This document shows, piece after piece, positions 50,101-60,489 of a stretch of 64,000 nt of DNA. Every line of letters begins with the position of its first letter. Within the stretch, counting starts at the first letter, position 1. Source of the DNA: Jaltomata sinuosa. Taxonomy: Eukaryota; Streptophyta; Magnoliopsida; Solanales; Solanaceae. The notes under the pieces were generated by a model that was given only the letters and a program-made list of their open reading frames with translations, had not been told where the DNA came from and did not search any database. A program made the position numbers and the translations under genes. Where the stretch lies: assembly GCA_003996215.1 (NCBI GenBank), contig QJPP01007235.1, forward strand, positions 248,001-312,000, written 5' to 3'.

Positions 50101-53100
50101 ACTCAATAGAGTAACCAACTCATTAATGAACTCTGGTTCACTGTTGAAGAATGAAACCAAATCATCTGAATCACTGCAAGCTTGAACAAGAACTATAAAT
50201 GCATAGAGGCGTATGCAAGTGTACTGTTGTCGAGAAGCTGGGGAACTGAATGCCCTAGCATACCGCAATCTTGTCAAAAGAGGAAATCTCAAACTAGGAG
50301 GAACCTTGTACTGTAAGACTAAATTGTTCAAAAGTTCAAGATCTGACTCTTTTCTGCTGTCAATGTTAGGCAAATGGATGATCTGTAAACCAACGGGAGC
50401 AGTGGGCTCATCTGAAGATTCAGTTGCATAGAATTCAAAATGTAAGGTGCAACCTAACTCATTAGCACTTGAATCAGAGCTGTCCTGCAGAGCACACGCA
50501 ATTAACCCAAGGCCTTCTTCTTTTCCTCCCCAACCCTGTGCAAGAGCAAACAGCTTTGAATTAAGAGAAGCATCTCTAATGACATATTTCCCTATTGTTT
50601 TCTTCAAAAATGCCGCCAAAGTTTGCAAACACGCCTCAACCACATCCGCATCAGTGGAAGCAAGCAACGCTGACAAGTGATGCTGCACCACCAAGAAAAA
50701 AAGAGAACAAAAATTTCAAATTCAAAACAATATAAAATTTTGTAATGTTCTAGGGGATATAATTGAAAACACCAAGACCTACATTGTTTTACCAGATCAA
50801 GAGCAAAGATGGAGATGGAAAGAATTCTAAGATATTAATATACATTATTTTGTTCAGAGCAGATAGGCACTTCCTACATCTTAAATTCAGTTTGAAACTA
50901 AACTGAATTACCCCCCCCCCCCCCCTTTTTAGGCATATAAGTTTATCAACAATACCACCTCAAGATGTGCCCCATGTAAAGCCACTTTACTTTGCAAAGC
51001 ATAAGATGAGAAGCTTTACAACCCCTTATATTTGCATCCACTGTTACGTATTAAGGAAAAGACACTGTTAAATAACTCCACAAACTTAAAGATAGGAAAG
51101 CTACATATGATACAAAACTGTCCTCAAAACAGAAACCAGAATACATTAAGACATGCACTTTCCAAGGAAATAGAGCCAGGAAACATTATCTTCTGTAGTT
51201 TACTCCTACTGATGACAAGAAGAAACTAATTGGCTTGCTAATATCTTTAAACTTCAAAGCTTAGTTTATATAAGGTAAATGATTTTAAATTTCACAGCTT
51301 ATATTCTTGTATAACGTCAGTGCATGATGTAACTCCTTTTTTTATTTACCAAAATCGCATATTTGCTATCGTCGTAAAAGATCCTAGAGACTCCATATTT
51401 GCTATTTTCCAAAAGCATCCTCCTCTAATCCTCCTTGTTTCATTTCAATAGTGAAATTGGAGTACCAAATATTTTGTTTTATTTATAAATTATAAATTCT
51501 TTAATGACCTGAGAATAATGCTGAGCATTTCACACCATTTTCCCCAAAAAATGCTGAGCATCACCTGAGCAAGAAGAACAATCCAATGCTTCTCAGAATT
51601 GATAACTTGGCAAACAAGCTCAGTACAACCACCATCACCTCAACACGTAGACTTTTCTTCTTACTTTTTTTAGGCCGTCTCTTAAACACTACAGAGTAAA
51701 TGCCTTTATGCCAAGGGTCCCTACCAGTTAAAAACAAATAATCTGTGGTGCTAAGGAAGCACGTGCACTTCGAATTACAAAGAACAGGACAACATACAGA
51801 CACACATACAGCTAATTATATGCCAATACGTATATTATTTTTCCAGATTAAAATCAGGAGCAACAAAATGAAAAGAGTAGCTTTAGGCATCTTCAGTACC
51901 TCATATGAGCTGTAGAAATGCTTATTTGTGCAGTTCTCCAACACTATCCTTATAACCCGAAGGACCTGGAGGACAGCTTCCCTTGGGAATTGAGGATCAG
52001 ATTCCAAAAAGTGATCATCAAATTGCAAATCCTTCCTAGACTTAATGTATTTCTCAAAAAATGTATCGAAGTGATTAAAGAGATCAACCCAATGATAAAA
52101 ATCTCCCTGCATACACATGAATAAGAAAAGGGAAAATAAATTAAGAAAGGAGACGGGCAAAAGAGGGGAATAGTATTAACATCGTCAACATGAAATCTGT
52201 ATAGGTACCTTATCAAACTCCCAAACAAAACTTTTCAGGGGTTCTTCTATATTCTCTAATGGAGTAGCAGTGACGCTACAGATAAATGATCGGATCCTTG
52301 GAGGCTGAAAAAGGGAAGGCAAAAACAAGTGTGATCAGTGCACATTTAAATTTCTTTTAAGCAGTAGATGTTAAACATAACGCCGGCACCTTTCAAACAA
52401 ACATCACGAGACCAACCATGGAATATTGTGCTTCAAGAGGATGTCTTACCCTAAATTACTCAACTAAATTTTGGAACTTAGTATATTGCTCCGGTCATTT
52501 TGGAAGTTCAAAAGCAGATATCTAAAATCTTATAGGCAATCGCACCAAATCAGAATGTCCAAAAAAGAAAAGGGAATTTTGTTCGAATTACTTAAATATG
52601 CGTATAAAACGTGACTCTCATCAACAAAAGTATGGTAACCTCGATTAACTGCCATGCGAGTATCAGGGATGAATGCCTAACAGAAACAACAACAACATAG
52701 CCAGTGTATTCCCACAACGTGGGGTCTGGGGAGGGTAGAGTGTACGCAGTCCGTACCTCTACCTCAGAGGTGAGGTAGAGAGGTTGTTTCCGATAGACCC
52801 TCGGCTCAAGACATTTTGAATATTCTTTTGTTTACTAGAAGATAAACAAACAAAATTCAGACCAAATTTTATTCGCTGGAGTACTAGATTACACCAACAC
52901 AAACCAGATTGATTTTCAGTGGGGGCAAAACTTTTTCCTTTGCCAGTGAAAGACGCCAATTACCACAGTACTTCACACCAGTCACCATGGAGCATGTAGC
53001 ACAAAAGAAAGAACCCTTGTGCTCCAACCAGTTGAAAAGTTCAGTTTCAACTCCCCATAAACTTATAACTTATCAATCAACTTTATAATCACCATAAACA

Positions 53101-53992
53101 AAAAAACTCAAAAAGAAAATTCACCAAGCAATCGCACTTCCAATCAATTAATGTTGAATTAGTATGATCCGAAATTAAAAGATAGACATATATCACTAAC
53201 CACTTGGGCTCCAACCAGCTGAAAAGTTCAGTTTCAACTCCAGAAAACCACATATCAATCAATCAACTACTGCTCAATAGCAAAAATTTGGGGCCAGCTA
53301 TATGTAATGTCTATCAAAAATTTCTAAGGACATGTCTAGTTATTAGATTAGATAACCTATTAACAAAATTCAACTGAATTTCGGGATATCTAAAAAACAT
53401 CAACTTTATTTTAAAAACTCCAAAACATTCACCAAGTGATCGCGCTTCCAATCAATTCACTTCGAATTAGTATTTCAGGTGACTAAACAAATCCTATTTA
53501 ATCCTCCATGTCTAGTTAGATTAAACAAATTATTTAATAAAACTAAACTCGCGATATCAAAAAAACCATCAACTTTATAAAAAAAGCTCAAAAAAATTCA
53601 CTAAATAATCGCCATTCCAATCAATTTACTTCGAATTAGTATTTCAGGTGACTAAATAAATCCTGTTTAATTCTAAGCAAATTATTTAACAAAATTCAAC
53701 TCGCGATGTCAAAAAAGACATCAATTTATAAAAAATTCACCAAGTAATTGCGCTTCCACTCAATTTACTTCCAATTAGCATTTCAGGTGACTAAATAAAT
53801 CCTATTTAATTCTAAATAAATTATTCAACAAAATTCAACTCGCGATAGCAAAAACCAAAACATCAACTTTACAATCGCGCTTTCCAATCAATTCAACTAA
53901 CATCAAATTAGCACATGATCAGAAATCAAATTAAAACGTTTATACATAAAATCACTAACCACTTCAACGGCCCTCCTTCGCTTTAACTTCAT
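38112..53992 (-). CDS. HECT-type E3 ubiquitin ligase, UPL1/UPL2 class
   Basis: Fifteen coding exons on the minus strand join in frame to 3777 residues: 53992-53960, 52304-52209, 52106-51900, 50682-42745, 42661-42344, 42164-41963, 41883-41597, 41447-41134, 40966-39832, 39739-39593, 39504-39424, 39337-39112, 39030-38891, 38457-38351, 38214-38112. Arabidopsis UPL1 has about 3680. The N-terminus is 'MKLKRRRAVEVPPRIR'. Armadillo-like DUF908/DUF913 repeats occupy roughly residues 90-800. A UBA domain (about 1293-1335, 'TIVEMGFSRARAEEALRR') is followed by a UIM ('EDDELARALALSLGNS'). There is a basic K/E stretch near 1715 and an acidic run near 2160-2190. Three 'FLxALPxDxxAEVL'-type motifs (DUF4414, about 2666-2760) resemble ubiquitin-binding UBM motifs. 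The HECT domain spans about 3390-3777 with catalytic Cys3744 ('SAHTCFNQ'), split between exons 14 and 15. The enzyme forms a thioester and passes ubiquitin to substrates. Exon 4 alone encodes 2646 residues. Confidence 0.96.
41442..41541 (-). repeat. 50-bp tandem duplication covering a UPL splice acceptor
   Basis: 'atgacctacacagtatatgcaaggaaa.aacaaatgt.tctgagttaac' occurs twice (from 41443 and from 41493, period 50). On the minus strand each copy contains 'actgtgtag|gtcatgg'. The copy nearer the exon, at 41447/41448, is the one that keeps frame. Confidence 0.9.
50683..51899 (-). other. UPL intron 3 (1.2 kb)
   Basis: Flanked by 'gag|gtactgaag' and 'ggtggtgcag|cat'. It contains a C homopolymer of about 15-16 (near 50911-50926) and otherwise unremarkable AT-rich DNA. 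No element or embedded gene is visible. Confidence 0.7.
52680..52812 (-). mobile_element. SolS-type SINE 3' region in UPL intron 1
   Basis: From its (CAA)n side the sequence reads 'aacaacaacaacatagccagtgtattcccacaacgtggggtctggggagggtagagtgtacgcagtccgtacctctacctcagaggtgaggtagagaggttgtttccgatagaccctcggctcaag'. It is the best preserved SolS-like copy in the window. Confidence 0.85.
53000..53910. repeat. Diverged tandem repeats in UPL intron 1, units about 140-170 bp
   Basis: 'caccaagt.atcgcgcttccaatcaattcacttcgaattagtatttcaggtgactaaa.aaatcct.tttaat...aaattcaactcgcgat.tcaaaa...catcaacttta' recurs at about 53431, 53598 and 53737, with shorter related pieces at 53122 and 53870. A second motif, 'ccaaccag.tgaaaagttcagtttcaactcc', occurs at 53017 and 53214. 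The units differ by indels and many substitutions. Confidence 0.8.
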
Positions 53993-54244
53993 CGTTGATA
54001 TTAATCAACCAACTGATGAAACCATTGCCAAATTCAGACGAAGCTGTAGCGATTCGATAATCGATCCAATAAATTCGATTGGAGGCAATGAGGTTTTATG
54101 AAGATCGAGGCGATTTCTAGGGTTTTCGAGGAAGGGGTTTTTGGTTAAAAAGGGATTGGTAACTGAAGGATCGCGGAGAGATAGAGAGGAGAAATTGAAG
54201 AAAGATAGAAAAGAAAGCTGTGGAGTGTTTGCCACTAGCATTTC

Positions 54245-54256
54245 CTATATATATAG
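54245..54256 (-). promoter_or_regulatory. Putative TATA box of UPL
   Basis: The palindrome 'ctatatatatag' lies about 255 bp upstream of the UPL ATG on the minus strand. Transcription would start near 54215, with a 5' UTR rich in CT motifs ('ttctttcttcaatttctcctctctatctc' on the minus strand). Confidence 0.5.
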
Positions 54257-54340
54257 GAATTCCAATTCCAAAGATTTTTCAGATAAAATAGGGGGATTTT
54301 TGCATAAGGGTAAAACAAATTTTATGTTTTTTCTTTTTTT

Positions 54341-55620
54341 AACAGAAAAAGGCCTAAATTATTCCTCACCTGTTGAAAATGGTATAAAAATACCCTTAAC
54401 ATTCATATTTGCGCTTTAAAATATTTTTCAAGTTAACAGAAAATGAAAAAAGATCAAAAATATCCCTGAACTATAGGAAAGGTCTAAAAATACCCTTCAT
54501 CCACCTTTTTGGCTCACTTATACCCTTGAAACTAACATTCCCCTCTATATTTTATTTTTCAAAAAAAAAATACTTATTACGTGTCACTTTTTTATTGAGT
54601 AAAATAAAAACCTCACTCCGCCAAGCTAATGATATGACAAATAAGATTAACTAAAAATTATATGTCAGTAAATATTAGTACTAGTTAAGAACAGGGAAAA
54701 GAGAAGAGATAAAGTGAAGTGAAGATCCAACAAAATACCAACTCTTTCAACAATTGAATTTTATCAGAAAATTTAAACATACTAGTGACACATTTATACT
54801 AATTACTAGTGTTATGAAAATTGAAAAATTTGATTGGTTGTCGAAAATATATTGCCGAAATAAATGAAGATGACCGGATATAGACGCATCAACATTTCCT
54901 ATATCAAATTTTATCCCAAAATTTTCAATTTCTCAAACTAATTGAACTTAATAAGACTTGAAACACTTCTTAGTTTTTGTTATTTTCTCGTTGATTATGC
55001 TCTTACCAATTCTGGTGTGACTACGGGTGAATTGGTCATTAGCTTATGTGGTAAAAGTGCCTATTTGGTAAAATAAAATAGATGAGAAGTATTGTGGACG
55101 GTGTTATTTTACGGGCTCATAGGAGTGACGATAGCTTTTAGTTCCATATTCTTAGTCATTGATAATTAATTATCTTGACGGTGATAGCAGTGTTCAATAA
55201 TAAAAAAATTCTCTGATGATCTCTTTTTTCAGTTCTTAACTAGTAGTATTTATTTTTATTTACTGACACGTAATTTTTAGCTAATCTTATTTGTCATATT
55301 ATCAGCTTGGCGGAGTGAGATTTTATTTTACACAATAAAAAAGTGATATGTAATAAGTATTTTTTTTTTAAAATAGAATATAGAAGGGTCTGTTCGTTTC
55401 AAGTGTATAAGTGAGCCAAAAAGGTGGATGAAAGGTATTTTTAGACTTTTCTTATAATTCAAGGGTATTTTTGACCGTTTTCCATTTTTTGTTAACTTAA
55501 AGGGCATTTTAGAGCTCAAAGGTGGATGTCAGGGGTATAGTAGAGTCAATAGGTGAATTAAAGGTATTTTTATACCATTTTCAATAGGTGGGGGATAATT
55601 TAGGCCCTTTTCCGTTTTAT
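54341..55620. mobile_element. Fold-back element with long TIRs (about 370-390 bp)
   Basis: The left arm (54341-54705) starts 'aacagaaaaaggcctaaattattcctcacctgttgaaaatggtataaaaatacc' and ends 'gtactagttaagaacaggg'. The right arm (about 55225-55620) is its inverse, ending 'ggtatttttataccattttcaataggtgggggataatttaggcccttttccgtttt'. About 520 bp of unrelated AT-rich DNA lie between. There is no transposase. Similar 'gggtatttttgacc' sequences occur at 4660-4790. It looks like a non-autonomous MULE-like or fold-back element just upstream of the UPL promoter. Confidence 0.85.
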
Positions 55621-55815
55621 TAATTAATTTCAGGGGAAAACAAATTTTATGTTTTTTCTTTTTTAAAATTAATTTCAGGGGAAAACAAATTTTATGTTTT
55701 TCCTTTTTTTAATTAATTTCAGGGGGAAACAAATTTTATATATATATTTTTTTTTAATTAATTCCAGGGGAAAACATATCTTATGTTTTTCCTTTTTTTA
55801 ATTAATTTCAGGTGA
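55616..55815. repeat. Minisatellite, four units of about 46 bp
   Basis: 'taattaatttcaggggaaaacaaattttatgtttttccttttt' recurs at about 55620, 55668, 55713 and 55757, the third altered by 'tatatatatatt'. The same block without its first part ('aaaacaaattttatgttttttcttttttt') stands at 54311-54340 on the other side of the fold-back element. Confidence 0.9.
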
Positions 55816-56489
55816 ATGTGGATAGAAATTGAGATATTATTAAATAATGAGTCCGTTTGAATTGATTTATTTTAAGTACTTTATAAGTTAAAATAATATT
55901 TAAGTTATTTTATAGTGTTTGGGTAAAGTGAAAAAGTGTTTCTAAACACTTAATTTTAGGTCAAAATAATTTTATAAGAAAAATTAAAAGCAAAAAATTA
56001 GAATTTCCAACTTAAAAAAAACAGCTTAAAATAAGTCTATCCAAATAGGCTCTATAAAGGTAAAAAAATATTATATTTTTGATCCAAACTATATCGAGAA
56101 TAGCTTTCTAACCCTAAATATAATGGTAAGTTGTGTGTGAATTTTCTATCTTTTCCAGACAAACTATAATGGGTATGTAATTGTTGTTGTAGGAGTAAAA
56201 AAAAAATTATAAAGTTTGTTTTCCGCCTATTATCTAATTTTCATTTCAAATTTGTTAAGATAGTTTACTATTAAAATTGATTCATACCTAAAATTCAAAT
56301 CCAAAATATATAATTAAGGATGAAAAGATACTTATTATTCTACTAAAACTTGAGGTGAATAATTTAAAAACAAATGATGTTAAAAGATTTAGATACTAAT
56401 AATTAAGTATAAATATCACAAAATCTATTATATTATATATGAATTTGCTTGAATAGGTTGGTTAAGTTATTTTTAAATTCAATAGGGTC
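55816..56489. other. AT-rich spacer
   Basis: No gene, element or RNA is recognised between the minisatellite and the pararetroviral locus. Confidence 0.5.
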
Positions 56490-57020
56490 ATACCAGAAGG
56501 ACAGGATTGGAGATCGGGCGGTAGTCCGCCATAGTCAAGGATCTAGCAAGTCAAGCATCCTTAAATTTGATTATAAGGATCAAGATATCTACAAATTGAT
56601 CTATGATTTGATGACTGCATGAAAGTTGTTGAAGTCTTTACCCAAGCAAGGGACCTGTCGAGATCCAGTACATATTGTTATTAAGCCTATGTGTCTAGTA
56701 GTTCTAACCGGGTAAAGACGCCATTTTTATCCTTTAACGGGCTTGAGACCACGGCTGGCTAGACGGAGTCACTAAGACAAAGCTAATAACAATAGTATCG
56801 GATCTGACTGTGCCACCATCTTGGAACCAAATCAAGAAACCATATATAAATTTGCTTATATCTAGATAAAGTCTAGATCTTTCATGGTAGATATAAAAGC
56901 GAAGTTAGTTATTCGACATAGATACAATTGTGTTTAGCCGGACATAGTCACGGCGTTGCTCGAAAATAATAAAAAGAAAATAATAAAGACAAAGTAATTA
57001 CCTTGAAACACTTTTTTGTA
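56490..57020 (-). repeat. EPRV leader repeat, copy A
   Basis: About 530 bp that match copy B (59899-60410) in inverted orientation over their whole length and copy C (63020-63345) in the same orientation over 325 bp. In the sense direction (minus strand here) it ends 'tgtccttctggtat' at 56490, the first bases of a plant initiator-tRNA-Met primer site, and then changes to host-like DNA. It contains the small hairpin 'ggcggtagtccgcc'. Confidence 0.85.
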
Positions 57021-57301
57021 TTTACTCCGGTTGGTATCCGGCAAACTTTACAATATTAGAGAGAAGGGGGAGTAGAGAGAGAAAAAGTAGAGATGGTTCT
57101 AAAAAAAAACTTTTTTTAAAACAAACGAAAGACTCACTTATTTATAGGAAAATATAAGACATAAGGAATTTTTCTACAATACAGATGGGACCCATTCTGT
57201 CCCTTACACAGTGTATTTACTATAGTCTAACATATCATGTTTCTTTTGTAATAACAGTATATCTACTGTTGAACATATCATGTTTCTGTCCAAATAACAA
57301 A
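57021..57301 (-). promoter_or_regulatory. Probable EPRV promoter/intergenic region
   Basis: Lies between the last minus-strand viral frame and leader copy A. The minus strand has 'cctataaataag' (57137-57148), a good TATA box, followed by a CT-rich tract ('ctctctactcccccttctctc'). Upstream of it, 'aacatatcatgtttct' occurs twice (57229-57244, 57272-57287) around the palindrome 'cagtatatctactg'. Location and motifs suit a caulimovirid promoter; activity is not known. Confidence 0.55.
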
Positions 57302-58705
57302 TCATCCACTCTTATCTTTTCCTTTTAGCCTCCGCAAAAAATCTTCTGCCTTTTCTAGCATATCTTCTGGAGTAGATTCGCTCATTTGAGCTTCCTGTAT
57401 ATCTGCTATATCATCGCTAGTCTCACTCCTCATTGAAGTGTCAGATTTCTCATATTGTGTTATATTAAGGAGCAAATTTTTCCTGACTTCGTCAAGATAT
57501 TTCTTGATCATTTCTTCTTTGTCTCCATCTTGAACGGAGATTCTTCTAGCCATGTTACGGACTGAGTTGTCTTGCACAATAATATTTTTTTGAGGTGCAA
57601 GGCTGTATTATTGGATCTTAGCTTTAATAAGATCTATTAACTCTTGTACATATAATGCTTTTGTTGTGGGATCACGCTTCATTAGCTTATCCCAAAAATT
57701 ATTGTAAAAATTCTGATATAAACAGGGAATTTGTTCTTCTGTATAGTCCACTTCCGGGGTCCATTTATGAATCCACGGGATGGAGAATTCAATAAAAAAA
57801 TATATCTGATCAATTTTTTCCATATAACAAATATGATCTGTGAGGAATATCTCGTTGAGTTTGGGTGATACTTTCGCCCATTCTTTGTATAACTTGAAAA
57901 ATTGGTCCGACAAAATTTTAGTTGTTGGACCGTGGTATGACCACCAAATAAGGAACCAATTAGGAATTGGCTCTACGAATATCTTCGCACAAATCTTTAA
58001 GAACCAGGTGTGTTTATGCTTCTCGTTATTATAAATAAGAGTTTTATCAAAGGCATGGATGTAGTCTCAGTATGTGAAATTCATGGGCACGCCTTTCAAG
58101 CTTATCTGCCTTTCCTTCATTGTGGATATACCCCAATCTTCAACAGATATAATTAGCTTAATTATCATTTTTGAGAGGTTATAAACGTTCTCATCTGCGT
58201 TATATCCGCTGAAATGCTGAAATTCGGCACTTCCTGCAGTTATGAGAATTGTCTCATAGTAAGATCGGATTTTGTATGACTCACCCGGAAAGTACAATCC
58301 ATTAATTAAATACCTTTGGAATATCTTCCACGGTTCTTCTTTTCTCTGAATATCTGAGTTTTCTAAGAGAAATATCATTTCTCTCGTGGGAATCTTTTCA
58401 TAAGTTAAGGTATCATCAGCCTCTTCCCTGGCTACAGATGCAAAAGTATTTTTTTGCTTTTGAGATAGATATTCTTGTAGTCGATCATATAATGGATCAG
58501 TTGCTGAAATATCTTCCAAGTTTATTGATGTTGAACTTGCAGCCTGAGTATTTTTTGAGTTTATCAAACTCAATCCATAATTTTGTATAACTGGGGGACG
58601 TGAGGAGGATCAATATGACGATCCTGATGATGAGAGGGACGATCTTCCCCTTCCTCTTCCTCTGTTTCCTCGGCCTCTAACCTTGGTTACCCAAGGAGGG
58701 TCCAT
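57302..58705 (-). pseudogene. EPRV downstream ORF (ORF2-like), three in-frame stops
   Basis: A single reading frame of 468 codons runs from ATG 58705 to the stop at 57302 without any frameshift, broken only by stops at 58612-58610, 58066-58064 and 57610-57608. It begins with an RG-rich segment ('RGRGNRGRGRGR', residues about 10-21) and has a Trp- and Tyr-rich centre and a charged C-terminus. It follows RNase H in the sense direction and precedes the promoter, the place of the second ORF in florendovirus-like caulimovirids, whose function is unknown to me. A florendovirus assignment is from remembered organisation only. Confidence 0.7.
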
Positions 58706-58909
58706 CCTGTAATGAAACATTTTAGTTATATTCATAAACATCAATATTATCAAAGAAATATCTTTCCTCTTCTAAATTGATAATTTCCTCATATAATAAG
58801 GTGTCTATTATAACTTTTCATATAATAAGTTCCTGCAAATCTCTATTAAGAGGAACAATCTTTAAAATTGTTGAAAGAGTTTTCTCAGTGAAGAACGAGA
58901 CTAGGTGGC

Positions 58910-59338
58910 TCATTGCGAAAGGTATTCACGAGATAAAAAATCTGGGAGAGAATTATCGCTTCCCTTCTTATAATGAGTATCGAAGTCAAAAGGAGCTAGT
59001 TGAGCTTGCCATCTAGCGAACATTAGTTTTGATGCATCATGTTTGAAATCTTTATCAAACATATACTTTACTGATTGAGCATCTATTTTTATCAAAAACT
59101 TTTGATTGTATAAATCATCTTGAAATTTTAAAACACATTTAACTATGGTTAACATTTCATGTGCCACCGTAGCATATTTTTTCTGAGCATCGCTCCATTT
59201 TCCTGAATGAAAACGAATCAAATATTCATTCTTGTCATTCGGATTGATCTGTTTTAAAATTCCTCCATAGCCGATGTTGGATGCATCCGTCTCTATAATC
59301 TTTTCCCAGCTCGGATTAGCCAGAGTCAGACAAGGCAA
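58910..59338 (-). pseudogene. EPRV RNase H fragment
   Basis: About 142 residues with RNase H hallmarks of the caulimovirid/Ty3 type: 'ETDASNIGYGG', 'KWSDAQKKYATVAHE', 'IKIDAQSVKYM' and the end 'NSLPDFLSREY'. The first Asp (in TDAS), the Glu of HEM and the Asp of the third motif are present. It is frameshifted relative to the reverse transcriptase, probably at the A run near 59360. Confidence 0.85.
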
Positions 59339-59354
59339 GATTTTAACCCTGACT

Positions 59355-59903
59355 TTAATTTTTTTTGACCAAGTCGGTGAGACTAGTAGTCCAAGGCTTT
59401 TTCTGATCCTTCTTAAGCCTATTATATAAAGGGGCCAAATCTCTAGAAAGATCTTTGTAAAAGGGAGAAATATAATTCAAACTTCCCAAGAACCTCTGAA
59501 GCTGGGTTCTATCTGTGATAACATCAGGAAATTTTAAAGCGAAATCAATAGATCTCTGAATAGAGGTTACTTTCCCTTGACAAATAAGATGTCCAAGAAA
59601 TCGGACACTAGTTTGGAAAAGACTCATTTTTGGTTTAGAAATCACCAAATCATTTTGAATCACAATTTTTTTAAACACGTCTAGGTGTTTGATATGAGTT
59701 TCCAAAGTCTTGAAATAAATCAAAATATCAACAATATAGACTATGATAAAGTCTAAATAGGGATTGAAAATATCATTCATAATTTTCTGAAATTCTGAAG
59801 GAGCGTTCTTTAAACCGAAATGCATAACGTTCCACTCATATTGTCCAAATGGGACGTTGAAAGTTGTTCTATATTGTCCAAATGAAACAAGAAAGTGTTT
59901 CAA
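59355..59903 (-). pseudogene. EPRV reverse transcriptase, truncated and mutated
   Basis: 182 residues covering the second half of a caulimovirid reverse transcriptase: 'VPFGQYEWNVMHFGLKNAPS', a YxDD-like box reading 'VYIVDILIYF' (59738-59727), and 'RFLGHLICQGKV' and 'RFLGSLNYISPF' of the thumb and connection. The N-terminal palm with its first catalytic Asp, and the protease expected before it, are absent. At 59899-59903 the coding sequence abuts leader copy B. The changed box means it cannot be active. Confidence 0.88.
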
Positions 59904-60410
59904 GGTAATTACTTTGTCTTTATTATTTTCTTTTTATTATTTCCGAGCAACGCTGTGTCTATGTCCGGCTAAACACAGTTGTATCTATGTCGAATAACTA
60001 ACTTCGCTTTTATATCTACCATGAAAGATCTAGACTTTATCTAGATATAAACAAATTTATATATGGTTTCTTGATTTGGTTTCAAGATGGTGGCACAGTC
60101 AGATCTGATACTATTGTTATTAGCTTTGTCTTAGTGACTCCGTCTAGCCAGCCGTGGTCTCAAGCCCGTTAAAGGAGAAAAAGGGCGTCTTTACCCGGTT
60201 AGAACTGCTAGACACATGGGCTTAATAACAATATGTACTGGATCTCGACAGGCCCCTTGCTTGGGTAAAGGCTTCAACAGCTTCCATACAGTCATCAAAT
60301 CATAGATCAATTTGTAGATATCTTGATCCTTATAATCAAATTTAAGGATGCTTGACTTGCTAGATCCTTGACTATGGCGGACTATCGCCCGGTCTCCGAT
60401 CATGTCCTTC
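59899..60410 (+). repeat. EPRV leader repeat, copy B
   Basis: The inverse of copy A. In this copy the sense direction is plus, and it runs straight into the primer-binding-like site at 60411 and the movement-protein region, so it keeps the native order leader, primer site, ORF1. On its left it abuts reverse-transcriptase sequence of opposite sense. Confidence 0.85.
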
Positions 60411-60423
60411 TGATATCAGAGCC
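60411..60423 (+). other. tRNA-Met primer-binding-like site
   Basis: 'tgatatcagagcc' differs at one base from the 'tggtatcagagc' used by plant pararetroviruses and many LTR elements for initiator-tRNA-Met priming. It stands exactly at the end of leader copy B and 67 bp before the first viral ATG (60490). Confidence 0.75.
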
Positions 60424-60489
60424 TAGGTAAATGTCATGGTATGTATAAAATTGATGTGAAGTTTTAGACATAAATACAATTCTGTCTTT

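Noticed and set aside
51561..51803. 80-codon frame in UPL intron 3
   Set aside because: The flanking UPL exons splice cleanly without it, and the frame has no recognisable domain.
60191..60403. 70-codon frame that also appears at 62990-63241
   Set aside because: Both frames lie within the viral leader repeat (copies B and C); the match is due to the repeat, and leaders of this kind are non-coding with short ORFs.
56490..60423. An LTR retrotransposon with inverted LTRs
   Set aside because: Repeats A and B are inverted, not direct, and the coding motifs (movement protein, caulimovirid RT and RNase H, no integrase) point to a pararetrovirus.
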